Positions 35,077 to 44,500 of a stretch of DNA of 45,093 bases are shown here, in pieces. The notes beneath the pieces were generated by a model, which saw only the letters and a program-made list of their open reading frames with translations, was not told where the DNA came from and made no database searches. Both the position numbers and the translations under genes were made by a program. Source of the stretch: Propionibacterium cyclohexanicum (GTDB taxonomy: Bacteria; Actinomycetota; Actinomycetes; Propionibacteriales; Propionibacteriaceae); the NCBI RefSeq assembly GCF_900111365.1, contig NZ_FOGZ01000024.1:1-45093 (forward strand). Reading direction: 5' to 3'. Within the stretch, counting starts at the first letter, position 1. Each line of letters begins with the position of its first letter.

Positions 35077-35359
35077 GGAAGCTGATACTTCCTCGCTACC
35101 TCCCAGAGCCGAGTGATCGCGGGTTCGAGGTCATCGACTTCGAGCGGCATCTCGTTGCCTCGCTGGCCCAGAAGGGATGGATGCCCAGACGGCCACCGGC
35201 TCAGCATCCTCGTCGCCGTGTGCACATCAGTGACAAGCTCGTCTTGCCTCTGGAGCCTGGTCAACGATGCCGACCTGGTACTCCCGACTTTCAGTGCAGG
35301 ATGCTGCTCTTGCGCGACGCCACCTCGCAGTGCCTACTCTCCCATGGGTGCAAGCAAGC
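35077..35359. other. Gap upstream of tetR; possible degraded coding
   Basis: On the minus strand a frame from 35264 reads DELVTDVHTATRMLSRWPSG and PLEVDDLEPAITRLWEVARK before losing sense inside tetR. Composition looks protein-like, so a truncated gene may lie here, but I recognise nothing. The rest of the gap holds no clear feature. Confidence 0.3.
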
Positions 35360-35866
35360 TCAGAGCCGCGCGAGAATCTCCGCTTTCTTCGCCGCGAACT
35401 CCGCCTCGGTGAGCACGCCGGCGTCTCGCAGCGATGCGAGCTGCTGCAGCTGCGCAGCGGTGTCCCCGCCTGCAGCCGGCGCGGCCGCGGCCGATGCGAG
35501 GCTCGGGTGGGTGCCGAGAATCAGCGAGGTCAACGTTGACTTCACGATCTCGGCCTCCTTGTGCGAAACCCGGAAGTCGATCGTGTTCCCCGCTGTTATC
35601 ACCGACACCTTCCAGTTAAGCATCCCCTCGCGCGCCGTCGTCACTGACGTGATCGCCTTCACCGGGATCATCTCCGTCCCGGCCTTCCCGTGCTTCACGC
35701 CGGTCGCGAGCATCGACAGGCCGCCCGTCATGATCCCGGCGGTGACCTTCGCGCCGGACACGCCACGATCGACGCGCCATTCGAGGCGGCCGGGGTAGAT
35801 CGTCACCTTCGCGTTCTTCCCCAGGATGTGCGAGGTGAACTGATAGAGGGGGGCTTCTGCGCTCAT
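35360..35866 (-). CDS. PH-like domain protein with C-terminal SHOCT motif
   Basis: A 168-residue soluble protein. Residues 1-115 are beta-rich (VTIYPGRLEWRVDRG, IPVKAITSVTTAREGMLNWK, TIDFRVSHKEAE), like the DUF4429/bacterial PH fold. After an Ala-rich linker, residues 138-168 (QLQQLASLRDAGVLTEAEF, AAKKAEILARL) are a classic SHOCT helix pair that mediates oligomerisation. ATG at 35866. Commonly associated with phage or stress loci; no specific role known. It sits at the border of the mobile region. Confidence 0.85.
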   Translation of the reverse strand: MSAEAPLYQFTSHILGKNAKVTIYPGRLEWRVDRGVSGAKVTAGIMTGGLSMLATGVKHGKAGTEMIPVKAITSVTTAREGMLNWKVSVITAGNTIDFRVSHKEAEIVKSTLTSLILGTHPSLASAAAAPAAGGDTAAQLQQLASLRDAGVLTEAEFAAKKAEILARL

Positions 35867-36150
35867 GGCGCCGACACTAGCGGACGCTCACTCTCGCCGT
35901 CCCCACCCGGGCCCCTGGATCCGACTGGTCCACCGTGCAGTCTGTGCGCGGCGATGTACGCGGATCACCCCGCTCAGAGCTGTATCGGAGGGTGGTCGCC
36001 CAGCCGATGAGCTGTCCGCAATGCTTCCACCCATAAGCGGTGCCCCTTCGTAGAGAGTTTGAGAACCCCTCCCCGGCACTGAGAACCGTGGCTTCCCGCC
36101 TGTCTCGGGGCATCTACAAGCGTAGCGAGCGGCCGTCTGAGCCGTCGATC

Positions 36151-36513
36151 ATGGATGATCGGGGGCGTCTCGTGCGCTCGGTTGGGATGGCTCAAACCTT
36201 TTTGAGCCCGGCCCAGGTGGATGAGCTGGTGGCGCTGTACGAGCAAGGCCTGAGCCTGCCGCAGCTCGGCGAGAGGTTCGGGGTCTATCACCGCACGGTG
36301 GCCGCGCATCTTGTTCGCCGCTCGGTGCCGATGCGTCGGCGAGGGCTCACCGAGGAGCAGGTGCCGGAGGCCGTGCGGCTCTACGAGAAGGGGTTGACGC
36401 TGATGGAGGTTGGCCTGCACTTCGGAGTCAGCCAGGGGGCAGCAAGAAGGGCGGTGGCCGCGGAGGGTGCCGAGATTCGCCCGCGCGGCCGCCGCCCTCG
36501 GATCAGTGTGTGA
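36151..36513 (+). CDS. Double helix-turn-helix DNA-binding protein of the mobile element
   Basis: A 120-residue protein from the ATG at 36151 (frame open to 36040; the ATG at 36187 is another choice). It has two HTH motifs: ELVALYEQGLSLPQLGERFG with YHRTVAAHLVRR, and EAVRLYEKGLTLMEVGLHFG with VSQGAARRAVAAE. This pattern resembles HTH proteins found near recombinases and relaxases of actinobacterial integrative elements. It overlaps the 3' end of the opposite recombinase remnant. Role: regulator or accessory recombination factor. Confidence 0.65.
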   Translation: MDDRGRLVRSVGMAQTFLSPAQVDELVALYEQGLSLPQLGERFGVYHRTVAAHLVRRSVPMRRRGLTEEQVPEAVRLYEKGLTLMEVGLHFGVSQGAARRAVAAEGAEIRPRGRRPRISV

Positions 36514-36796
36514 TGTCGTCCTCTGCGTGCTCGGCCTCGTACTCGGCGAACGCGCGCATGATGCCGACCGCCGGTGTCGTGGGGAGGATCACGCGGCCTT
36601 GCTCGACGACGTACAAGGGCGCGCCGCGTCGTCCAGCGTCGCCATGATCTGTGCGAACGCGTCGAGGGTGCGGCCGAGTCGGTCGAGGTCAGCGACGACG
36701 ACCGCGGATGCCTCGCGGTCGTTCGCAGGCTTCTCGCTGTCGCTCGTGCGCTGCGGGGTTTGGTACGGCGGTGCGGATGTAGATCGCGGCGCGCAT
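36502..36796 (-). pseudogene. Small serine recombinase/resolvase, frameshifted
   Basis: Starting at ATG 36796, MRAAIYIRTAVPNPAAHERQ fits the serine-recombinase N-terminus, though the catalytic Ser appears replaced. The frame then shifts to give AVVVADLDRLGRTLDAFAQI (family motif DRLGR) and shifts again to give PLYVVEQGRVILPTTPAVGI and MRAFAEYEAEH before TGA at 36502. Three frames in under 300 bp, no C-terminal DNA-binding domain. The ATG overlaps the upstream stop (TGATG), showing it was once translated with the membrane gene. Confidence 0.65.
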
Positions 36797-37170
36797 CAGG
36801 CCATGCTCGCTTCCGCATAGGCGACAGGCTCCATCGCGTCGTCCTGACGCCGGGCTCGGCGGCGGGCGACGGCCTCTCGGATGCGAACGCGGACCAGCAG
36901 CGCGAGGCTGACCGGCCCCATGACGATGAACTTGAGCGCGTTCCAGACGAACAGGAGCACGAGCAGGTTGAGCCAGCCGGGACCGGCGTCAGGAACGAGG
37001 TTGGCGCAGATACTCGCGAGGAGCAGGTAGGGCACGGCCAGGAGCATCGCGGGGATGCCCCACTTCAGGCCGCGACGAGTGCGGATCAGGTCGAGCAGGA
37101 TGTTGGTGGGCATGTAGCGCCGCAGGAAGTAGCGGATGCGGACGCTCGCCGCCCAGAGCAGGCGAAGCAT
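36796..37170 (-). CDS. Small membrane protein of the mobile element
   Basis: A 124-residue protein with two strong hydrophobic segments (IPAMLLAVPYLLLASICANL and WLNLLVLLFVWNALKFIVMG), a basic N-terminus and a basic region RIREAVARRRARRQ. Similar proteins lie beside recombinase-like genes in actinobacterial conjugative elements, from memory. Its stop overlaps the recombinase start. No function known. Confidence 0.6.
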   Translation of the reverse strand: MLRLLWAASVRIRYFLRRYMPTNILLDLIRTRRGLKWGIPAMLLAVPYLLLASICANLVPDAGPGWLNLLVLLFVWNALKFIVMGPVSLALLVRVRIREAVARRRARRQDDAMEPVAYAEASMA

Positions 37171-37336
37171 GGTTCGGACCTCTCATCAACACGTAGTTCT
37201 CCGTCGAGGAGGCAGTACGTGGATGATCGCCCCGAAGGGCCTTGTCCCGAGGGACCCGCAGAGAAGGAAACCGGCCTCGCCTACCACTGTACGACTGACC
37301 TGCGACAAGGGGAAGGCACCGGCATAGCCTGGAAGG

Positions 37337-37777
37337 GTGGGAGCAGACTCGTGGGCAAGCAGTCCGCACTCCGCGAAGGTCATGCGCGGGAATCGGTCGC
37401 GCGACACGAAGCCCGAGCTTGCGGTGCGACGCCTTCTGCACGCGCGCGGACTGCGCTATCGAGTGAACGCGCGCCCTCTGCCCTCATCGCGACGGACGGC
37501 GGACATCGTGTTCCCTGGCAAGCAGATCGCCGTGTTCATCGACGGTTGCTTCTGGCACGGATGTCCCGAGCACTATGTTCCGTCGAAGTCGAACCTCGCG
37601 TACTGGACACCGAAGATCGCTGCGAATGCCGTGCGGGACCAAGAGACGACTCAGGCGTTATCAGAGGCAGGGTGGACGGTGCTCCGATATTGGAGTCACG
37701 TTCCTCCGGATGTAGTTGCATCGTCGGTCGAGTTCCATGTGCGCGGCCCTGACGGTGCCCGACCGTCAGGGCGTTGA
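37337..37777 (+). CDS. vsr: Vsr-type (very short patch repair) endonuclease
   Basis: A 146-residue nuclease of the Vsr family, which nicks next to T:G mismatches left by deamination of 5-methylcytosine. MRGNRSRDTKPELAVRRLLH opens the domain. The catalytic Asp lies in RTADIVFP, the His in CFWHGCPEH, and the Zn-site Cys/His are in the same stretch; AYWTPKIAANAVRDQ follows. GTG start at 37337; the ATG at 37382 is equally sensible. Its stop is 7 bp from the stop of the convergent methyltransferase gene. Confidence 0.9.
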   Translation: MGADSWASSPHSAKVMRGNRSRDTKPELAVRRLLHARGLRYRVNARPLPSSRRTADIVFPGKQIAVFIDGCFWHGCPEHYVPSKSNLAYWTPKIAANAVRDQETTQALSEAGWTVLRYWSHVPPDVVASSVEFHVRGPDGARPSGR

Positions 37778-37784
37778 ACAGGAG

Positions 37785-39158
37785 TCAACCGACCTCGGCC
37801 TGGTAGGCGTCGGCTGCCTGATCGTCTTGGGTGATCGGCTTTCTGATCCTCGTCGCGGGCAGCTCTTCAACCAGCGCGTCCATCACAGGCTGCGCCTTTG
37901 TCCGCGACAGAGACAGGAGAGATACGTCGCCGAGTGAGACGGCAGCTCGAAGCGCCACGGGCGAGTAGCCCAACGACCCGAGCAAGGCGAGCGCGGCCGC
38001 CCGGGCGAGTGGCGGCGGGACGCTGTTTCCCACCTGACGATGGCCGTGCCAGTTGGTGGTGTGGAACCGGAACCAATCGGGATAGCCGTGGAGCCTCGCG
38101 GCTTCACGTACGGTGATGACGCGATCCTCGCGCGGGTGGATGGGCCTAGGAGATGTGTGCGAGCCACGCTCTGAGCCGGTGCCAGCCCTCAGCGTTCGGG
38201 ATGGGCCATCGAGCGGCAGCCGATACAGGCGGCTCTTTGGCTCCACGGCACCGAGCTCTGTCTTCGCGAACCGCGAGACAGTTGCTTCCGTGTGGGTGGT
38301 CCTCCGCGAGCCCGTCAGCGTCGATGGTTCCCATGCTCGGGGCCTCGACTTGTCGCCCGGCAACGCTTCGAGACCGGCGAGAATGCGCGCATACGGGCTC
38401 TTGATCGACGCACGTCGCTCCACGTCTTCGGGAGTCAAGTCCACCTCGTCGGAATCGAGCAATGTCGCGTAGCTCGCTGGGGACGGCAGACCGTCGAGAG
38501 CTTCTTCGACCGACACCTCGCCCTCGACCGGAGTCGGCCGCGAAGGAGCAGCATCGCCTAGCGCCCCCAGGACAATGACGCGACGCCGAGACTGAGGAAC
38601 ACCGAAGTTGAGGCTATTGACGGGCTTGTCTGTTCCCGACAGGGCGTACCCCGCTGCGCGGAGCCGGCCGAATGCTTCCTCGCGCACCTTGTCGAACTTC
38701 GATTCCAACAGCCCCGCCACGTTCTCCAAGCAGAACGTCGGAGGCTTCAGCTCTTCGATCAGCCGAACGAAGTGCAGCAGCAGATCGTTACGTTCGTCGT
38801 CGTGCTCTCGCTTGCCGCCAGTCGAGAATCCCTGACAGGGTGGCCCGCCGACCACCGCGTCGAGCCGTCCCGGCCAAGGAACGCCAGGGTGCAGGCACTT
38901 GAACCCGCGCTCGGCAGCCGCGAGCACGTCGGCTGCCGACAAGTTGGAGGCATCGCGGCACAAGACCTCGCACTCAGGGAAGTTGAAGGCGTGGGTAGCT
39001 GCGTGCACCGGGTCGTACTCGACCGCCGCAACCACGTCGTAGCCCGCCTGCTCAAAGCCCAGGCTCATCCCTCCGGCGCCGGAGAACAGGTCGACGGCGA
39101 TCGGCCTGGTCAGGCGAGCGCGAGCAGAGGTAACCGACACCCTATGACGATCGCACAT
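37785..39158 (-). CDS. DNA (cytosine-5) methyltransferase
   Basis: A 457-residue C5-MTase. Motif I DLFSGAGGMSLGFEQAGYD, motif IV GGPPCQGFSTGG with the catalytic Cys, motif VI ENVAGL, motif VIII QSRRRVIVLG and motif X RQVGNSVPPPLARA are in order, with a target-recognition region at about residues 225-330. The target sequence cannot be read. The ATG at 39158 follows AGGGGGCAAG. Divergent from the GHKL ATPase (73 bp) and convergent with vsr, it is the modification member of a compact module; no recognisable restriction endonuclease other than Vsr is present. Confidence 0.93.
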   Translation of the reverse strand: MCDRHRVSVTSARARLTRPIAVDLFSGAGGMSLGFEQAGYDVVAAVEYDPVHAATHAFNFPECEVLCRDASNLSAADVLAAAERGFKCLHPGVPWPGRLDAVVGGPPCQGFSTGGKREHDDERNDLLLHFVRLIEELKPPTFCLENVAGLLESKFDKVREEAFGRLRAAGYALSGTDKPVNSLNFGVPQSRRRVIVLGALGDAAPSRPTPVEGEVSVEEALDGLPSPASYATLLDSDEVDLTPEDVERRASIKSPYARILAGLEALPGDKSRPRAWEPSTLTGSRRTTHTEATVSRFAKTELGAVEPKSRLYRLPLDGPSRTLRAGTGSERGSHTSPRPIHPREDRVITVREAARLHGYPDWFRFHTTNWHGHRQVGNSVPPPLARAAALALLGSLGYSPVALRAAVSLGDVSLLSLSRTKAQPVMDALVEELPATRIRKPITQDDQAADAYQAEVG

Positions 39159-39231
39159 CTTGCCCCCTAGCGCACGCACCGAGGGCATCGTGTCTCCCTC
39201 GAAGCGGGCAGAGGTCGGGCATCATGAGTAC

Positions 39232-40647
39232 ATGGTGACATCCACCCCTGACACGACGATCGACGCCGGCGCAGAGAAGCGCTTCTTCATCGAGATGCTT
39301 ACGAAGGATATCGAGCTGCTGCCGGCGATCGTAGACCTGGTGGACAACAGCGTCGACGGCGCTCGGGGTCTGCACCCGGACGGCAACCTCAGCGGTCAGT
39401 GGGTCAAGATCGAGTTCGGCGACGAGTCGTTCACCATCTCCGATAACTCGGGTGGCATCTCCGTCGACATCGCTCGGCACTACGCGTTCCGGTTCGGACG
39501 CTCCAAGGATTTCACGGGCGTCAAGCGGTCGGTGGGCCAGTTCGGCGTTGGCATGAAGCGGGCCATCTTCAAGATCGGGCAGGCATTCGCGGTGCAATCC
39601 GCCTTCCGAGGCACGCCCGGAACGAACGACGGCTCCCGCTTCGACCTCAGCGTCGACGTCGAGGAATGGGCGCAACAGGACGAATGGACGTTCCAGTTCG
39701 GCTCCGTCGAGGAGTCAGTCGCGCTTGGCCCGGACGAGGTAGCGGGCACAGTCATCTCCGTCACCAAGCTTCATCCGAGCGTCCAAGATGACCTCGGAGA
39801 CCCCGCGATCATCCAGGCGCTCCGAACAGAGCTTCGGGTGCGCCACCAGGAGTCGATCCAAAGCGGCCTTCAACTCCACCTCAACAGCGAGCAGCCGCTC
39901 ACCGCGTCGAGGCCATCGCTCCAGGCATCGGACGTGGTTCGACCACTCGTGAAGGAGTTCCAAGTGGCGGGTGCTGGTGGGGGCACGGTCGAGGTGAAGC
40001 TGTACGCGGGAACCGTCGCGCCGCCGAAGCGCGACAAGGACGCCGATCCCGAGGACGACGGCCAGGCAGAGAACTTCCAGGACCCAGGCGACGCCGGCTG
40101 GTACCTGTTCTGCAACGACCGCCTGTTGCTGGTGGCCGACCGGACTCCTCTGACCGGCTGGGGCAATCCCGCTGCCGCCTACCACCCGCAGTATCGAGCC
40201 TTCCGAGGCTTCGTCTACCTCTCGGCCGACGACGCCGGTCTCCTGCCCTGGAACACGACCAAGACCGCCGTCGACCGCGACTCGCCCGTGTTCCGAGCTG
40301 TCCAATCGGAAATGAAGACGGCCCTCGTTGCGGTTCAAGCTGTCATCAACCGCGCGAAGCAAGTTCGCTCCCGACTGGAGGAGGACGAGCAGAAACCCGA
40401 GATTCTGGTCGCCCTGGACGAGGCTCAAGATCAGCCGATCACATCGCTCTCGGCATCGACCCAGATGGTCGCGCCGGCAGCACCGCCGCCGAAGCCGAAG
40501 GCTCCCCCGACGCCGAAGATTCAGCGGATTCAGTATGCCGTCGACCCGAAACGGTTCGATGAGGTGGCAACCGCACTCGGTGCAACCAGCGGCTCCGAGG
40601 TCGGCCGCCTCACGTTCGACTACTTCTACGACCAAGAAATCGGCTAA
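39232..40647 (+). CDS. GHKL (MutL/Hsp90/MORC-like) ATPase
   Basis: A 471-residue protein with a GHKL ATPase N-terminal domain. The N-box is AIVDLVDNSVDGA (Asp where MutL has the catalytic Glu), the G1 box FTISDNSGGIS and the G2 box VGQFGVGMKRAIFKIG. A middle region (residues about 170-370) resembles the S5-like fold position of such proteins, and a Pro/Lys-rich linker (PPPKPKAPPTPKIQRI) precedes a short C-terminal domain. Similar ATPases are known beside C5-MTases and Vsr. ATG at 39232; stop overlaps the next start (TAATG), so the two proteins are co-translated. Confidence 0.85.
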   Translation: MVTSTPDTTIDAGAEKRFFIEMLTKDIELLPAIVDLVDNSVDGARGLHPDGNLSGQWVKIEFGDESFTISDNSGGISVDIARHYAFRFGRSKDFTGVKRSVGQFGVGMKRAIFKIGQAFAVQSAFRGTPGTNDGSRFDLSVDVEEWAQQDEWTFQFGSVEESVALGPDEVAGTVISVTKLHPSVQDDLGDPAIIQALRTELRVRHQESIQSGLQLHLNSEQPLTASRPSLQASDVVRPLVKEFQVAGAGGGTVEVKLYAGTVAPPKRDKDADPEDDGQAENFQDPGDAGWYLFCNDRLLLVADRTPLTGWGNPAAAYHPQYRAFRGFVYLSADDAGLLPWNTTKTAVDRDSPVFRAVQSEMKTALVAVQAVINRAKQVRSRLEEDEQKPEILVALDEAQDQPITSLSASTQMVAPAAPPPKPKAPPTPKIQRIQYAVDPKRFDEVATALGATSGSEVGRLTFDYFYDQEIG

Positions 40648-41540
40648 TGGCCCGACAGTACGAGTTCCGCCCGGCGAAGGCTGCCCAGCGAAGAATGATC
40701 GTGGATGCGTGCCGTCGTCTCACGGCCATCTCGGCGCTGGACCAGTACCAGTACGTCGGCTTCGGCGGGCTGGAGTTCATCGACTTTGTCGAGTTTCACC
40801 GCGGCCTCGGCATCCCTCTGATGACGAGCATCGAGCGCGACACCAACATTCAGCACCGGCTCGAGTTCAATAAGCCCTACAACAGCATCCGAGTCCTCAT
40901 GGGCGAGGCGCGCGATCAACTCCCACAGGTAGATTGGACAAAGTTGTCGATCACCTGGCTCGACTACACGGACGTGCTGACAAAGGACATCCTGCGCGAC
41001 CTCGACTATGTAGTGAGGTCGAGCGTTCCCGGCAGCATCGTGCTCGTCACCGTGAACGGAGCCGCCACGTACCCCCTGTCGAATCGGCTCGACAATCTTC
41101 GCGACAAACTCGGGGACCTCATCGGCGACGATCTGAACGCCAGTGACATGAACGGCTGGGGACCCGCGCAGGTCGAACGGAGTGTGCTCCAAGCCACGGC
41201 CCACTCGGTGGGCCGCGACGCGCACGGTCTGCCATTCCGCCAGCTCTTCAACTTCCACTACGCCGACGATGCCAAGATGCTCACCTGGGGCGGGATCGTC
41301 ACCAGCGCCAACCTCGACCGCACCATCGACGCCTGCCGGTTCGATGACCTCCACTTCGTCCGCACCGGAGACGATGCCTTCGAGATCAACGTTCCCGTTC
41401 TCACCGAGCGCGAAATCACTTACCTGGAGACCGAACTCGTCGGGTCAACCTCCGGCGCCCTGCCAAAGATCAAGGGCGTCGAACCAAAGGACATTAAGGC
41501 ATTCGCGCAGGTCTACCGCTGGAGAGTGGGCACTCGCTAG
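40647..41540 (+). CDS. Rossmann-like (SAM-methyltransferase-like) protein of the GHKL/MTase module
   Basis: A 297-residue protein I cannot name. Its middle follows a class-I methyltransferase pattern: strand YQYVGFGGLEF, acidic end of strand two MTSIERD, strand three IRVLMGEA, then ITWLDYT and VPGSIVLVTVN. A charged helical C-terminus follows (REITYLETELVG to YRWRVGTR). The ATG at 40647 overlaps the ATPase stop. Its TAG shares the palindrome CTAG with the stop of the convergent relaxase gene. It might be a methyltransferase, a nucleotide-binding effector or a nuclease of unrecognised type. Confidence 0.65.
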   Translation: MARQYEFRPAKAAQRRMIVDACRRLTAISALDQYQYVGFGGLEFIDFVEFHRGLGIPLMTSIERDTNIQHRLEFNKPYNSIRVLMGEARDQLPQVDWTKLSITWLDYTDVLTKDILRDLDYVVRSSVPGSIVLVTVNGAATYPLSNRLDNLRDKLGDLIGDDLNASDMNGWGPAQVERSVLQATAHSVGRDAHGLPFRQLFNFHYADDAKMLTWGGIVTSANLDRTIDACRFDDLHFVRTGDDAFEINVPVLTEREITYLETELVGSTSGALPKIKGVEPKDIKAFAQVYRWRVGTR

Positions 41541-44500
41541 AGACCTGGACCGATTCTCCGTGGTCCCGTACGCAGCGTCGGTGGCTGCGCGTGCCATTCG
41601 ACATCGGTGAGTCTCTGGGCTCGGTCGAGCGCCGCCTGAGCGCGGGCGGCGTCGATCTTCTGTGCCGCGCTCTCGGCCGGCGCTCCGAGCGGTGTGGGGC
41701 CGGTGATGCTGTAGCGGTCGCGGTAGGCGGCGACGGTGCGAGCGTGCCGCCGCCAGAGCGCGGCGGCCTTGGCATCCTTCGGCTCGGGGCCGAGCGCGAC
41801 CGTCCACATCTCGCCGTCCTGTAGAGCGCCGGCGAGTTGGGCGTCCGCGCGGGCCTCGATGAGGTCGCGGCGTTCGGTGAGCGCCTGCCGCGTCTCGGTG
41901 CTCATGGTCCCGGTGGCTTCGGGGATGAGTCCCGCGATCAGCCGCGGCGTCTTGCGGGCGCGACCCGAACCTGCCGGCCGGGCGGTGGTCGTGGCGACGC
42001 GGTAGTGCAGGACGGCGGCGATGTCGTCGGCATCGGTGAAGCCGCGCGCTCGGACCAGGCGCGGCAGCAGGGCCTCGATGCTGTGGTGGTTGGCCTCGGC
42101 CCGGCGCAGTTCGGCGGTGAGCGCCCCGAACGCCTCGGAGGCGATCGCGTCCTCTGCCTCGTCGTCGGTGAGGCCGGAGGCGCGGATGAGGGCAGCCCAG
42201 CGGTCGTGCTGCGCGGCGGCGGCGATCGTCTCGTGCGCGGCCGCGAGCTGAGCGATCGAACCCCACGCCTCCTGCTCGGCGGTGATCGTCTCGTGCGCGG
42301 AGAGCTCGGCGCCGACGTGCTGGAGCACCCCAAACAGCACGCTCCGCGCGGTCGCCTCGGCATTGTCGCTGGGGTGCGGTGTCTCGTGTGCGGGGTCGGG
42401 CTTTTCGACGGCGACGTAGGCGACGTTCGCGTGGCTGCCTCGGGTCATGGCGACGTAGAAGTTCTCCCGCGTCGTGCTCGCGTCGACCAGGACGTGCGAG
42501 GCGTCCACGGTGATGCCCTGGGCGCGGTAGGCGGTCACCGCGTAGCCAAGCTCGACGTGCCCGGCGGCGTAGTCCGCGGGCAGGACGACGGAGCCGCCCC
42601 ACTTGCGGCCGGCGCGGCGCAGGGTGAGAGAGCCGTCGTCCCGAACCTCGGTGACCGTCCATCTGTTGCCGTTGCGGACCCAGCCCCTCCCGGCGCGCAG
42701 GCGGCGGTCGTTGTGGCGGGTGATCACGGTATCCCCGACCGCGGCTCTCGTGCCGTCGCGCAGCTCGACCTCTCGGCGTGCGTCCACGGTGCCGTCGAGG
42801 ATCAGGTCGGCTCTGGCCCGCTCGTTCAGCGCGAGCACCGATTCGTTGGAGTCCGCGACCAGCACCGCCGCCCTGCCCGCGAGGGTGTCTGTGCGCCAGG
42901 CGCGGTAGGCGGCGTCGATCATCGCCTCCGTCTCGCCCTCGGCGACGCGGCCGTTCTCCAGGTGGGCGTCGATCGCCTCGGTGCGGCCGTGCCGGAGCCC
43001 GAGGGAGGCGGCCTTCTCCCACTCATTGACGAGGCGGTGGATGTCGACCAGCTCGGGGGCGTCGTCGCGGTCGTGCACGAGCATCGCGAACGCCCCCGAC
43101 GCGGCCGGGGACTGGAGTTGCGCGTAGTCGCCCACCAACAAGACCTTCGCCCCAGCCTCGGCCGCAAGCCCGGTGATGCGGTCCAGGGACAGGGAGCCGG
43201 CCAGGGACGCCTCGTCGACGATGACGAGCTGGCCCTTGCGGAACGTGGCCCCGGTGCGCTGGTGGGTGTCCCACCACTTCGCGGTGTTCTCGGTTCTGAT
43301 CCCGAGGTCATCGGCGAGCACCTGCGCAGCGACCGCCGAGGGCGCTAGCCCGACGACGGAGCCGTGGCCGTGCTCGTTCTCCCACGCCCGCCGCAGCGCC
43401 GACATGGCCGTGGTCTTGCCGGCGCCGGCCGGCCCTACGAGCACGTCGACCACACGGCCGGAGACGGCGACCGAGGCGAGGGCGCCGGCCTGGTCGTCGC
43501 CGAGGACCCGGCCCTCGCGGTCGGGCTTGCCCGTGATCCTCTCAACGGTCGCCAACGGCACGGTCGGGCCGGTGGTGGTGCGGGCGCGCTTCAGGAGGCG
43601 GTCTTCGGCCACCAGCAGGACCTCGGAGGAGAACACTGTCGAGTGGCGGGGTCGGAACACGCTGGTCCCGTCCCGCCGCTGGAACGCGGCCGGACTGGAC
43701 GCGAGCTCGGGCGGCGTGAGGCGCAGCGACCCGGCCTCGGCGGCATCCACGACCAGCCCGACGACCGCCTCGCGGTCGTGGATGGTGGCGAACCTGTAGC
43801 CCATCGTCTGCCGAGCCGCCTCGGCGGTCAGGTTCCAGCGGCGCCAGGTGGACCGCTTCTCGCCAACCGCCTCCACGACGCTCAGCCCGAGACTGGCGAT
43901 CACGTCCAGGGACACGTCGTCGGCGCGCAGCGGCAGCGGCGCGTCGTTCGCGGCGACGGTGCGCGCCCATCCGGTCGCATCGGCTCCGAGCAGCCCGCCG
44001 GCGCGCCGTCGCCAGTCGGCGGTGAGGTCCGCGAGCGAGCGGACCTCCTTCTCCGGCCGCGTGCTCAGCGTGGCTTGGGCGCGGAGTCTGATGATCGTCG
44101 CCATCGAGGGCTGCCGGCCATGCCGTGCCGCGTACTCGGCGATGAGCCGGTTCTTCTCCGCGTCGATGTGCCGGGAGCGGGAGGAGAACTCGGCCACCAG
44201 CTCCTCCGGCACCGCGGCGATCGCCCACGCCGGGTTCCGGTCCCGGCCCATGTCCCGGGCCTCCCACTCGACCCCGAACGCGCGGGTCAGGTGGTCAGCG
44301 AACACGGCCTCGTGCAGCTCGGACAGGGCGACCGTCGCGGCGTGCATCGGCCGACCGTCCAGGGACCGCCACTTGCCGTCCAGGACGGTCTGCGTCTTGT
44401 TCGACACGACGACGTGCGTGTGCAGATGCGGATCGCCCGCCCGGCTGTCGTAGTGGTCGAACGCGGTGGCGATCAGCCCGGCCACGTCGACCTGCGCAAC

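Noticed and set aside
35867-36150. Integration site of the mobile element
   Set aside because: The stretch between the SHOCT gene and the HTH gene is a likely border, but no tRNA end or repeated att core could be identified with only one border in view.
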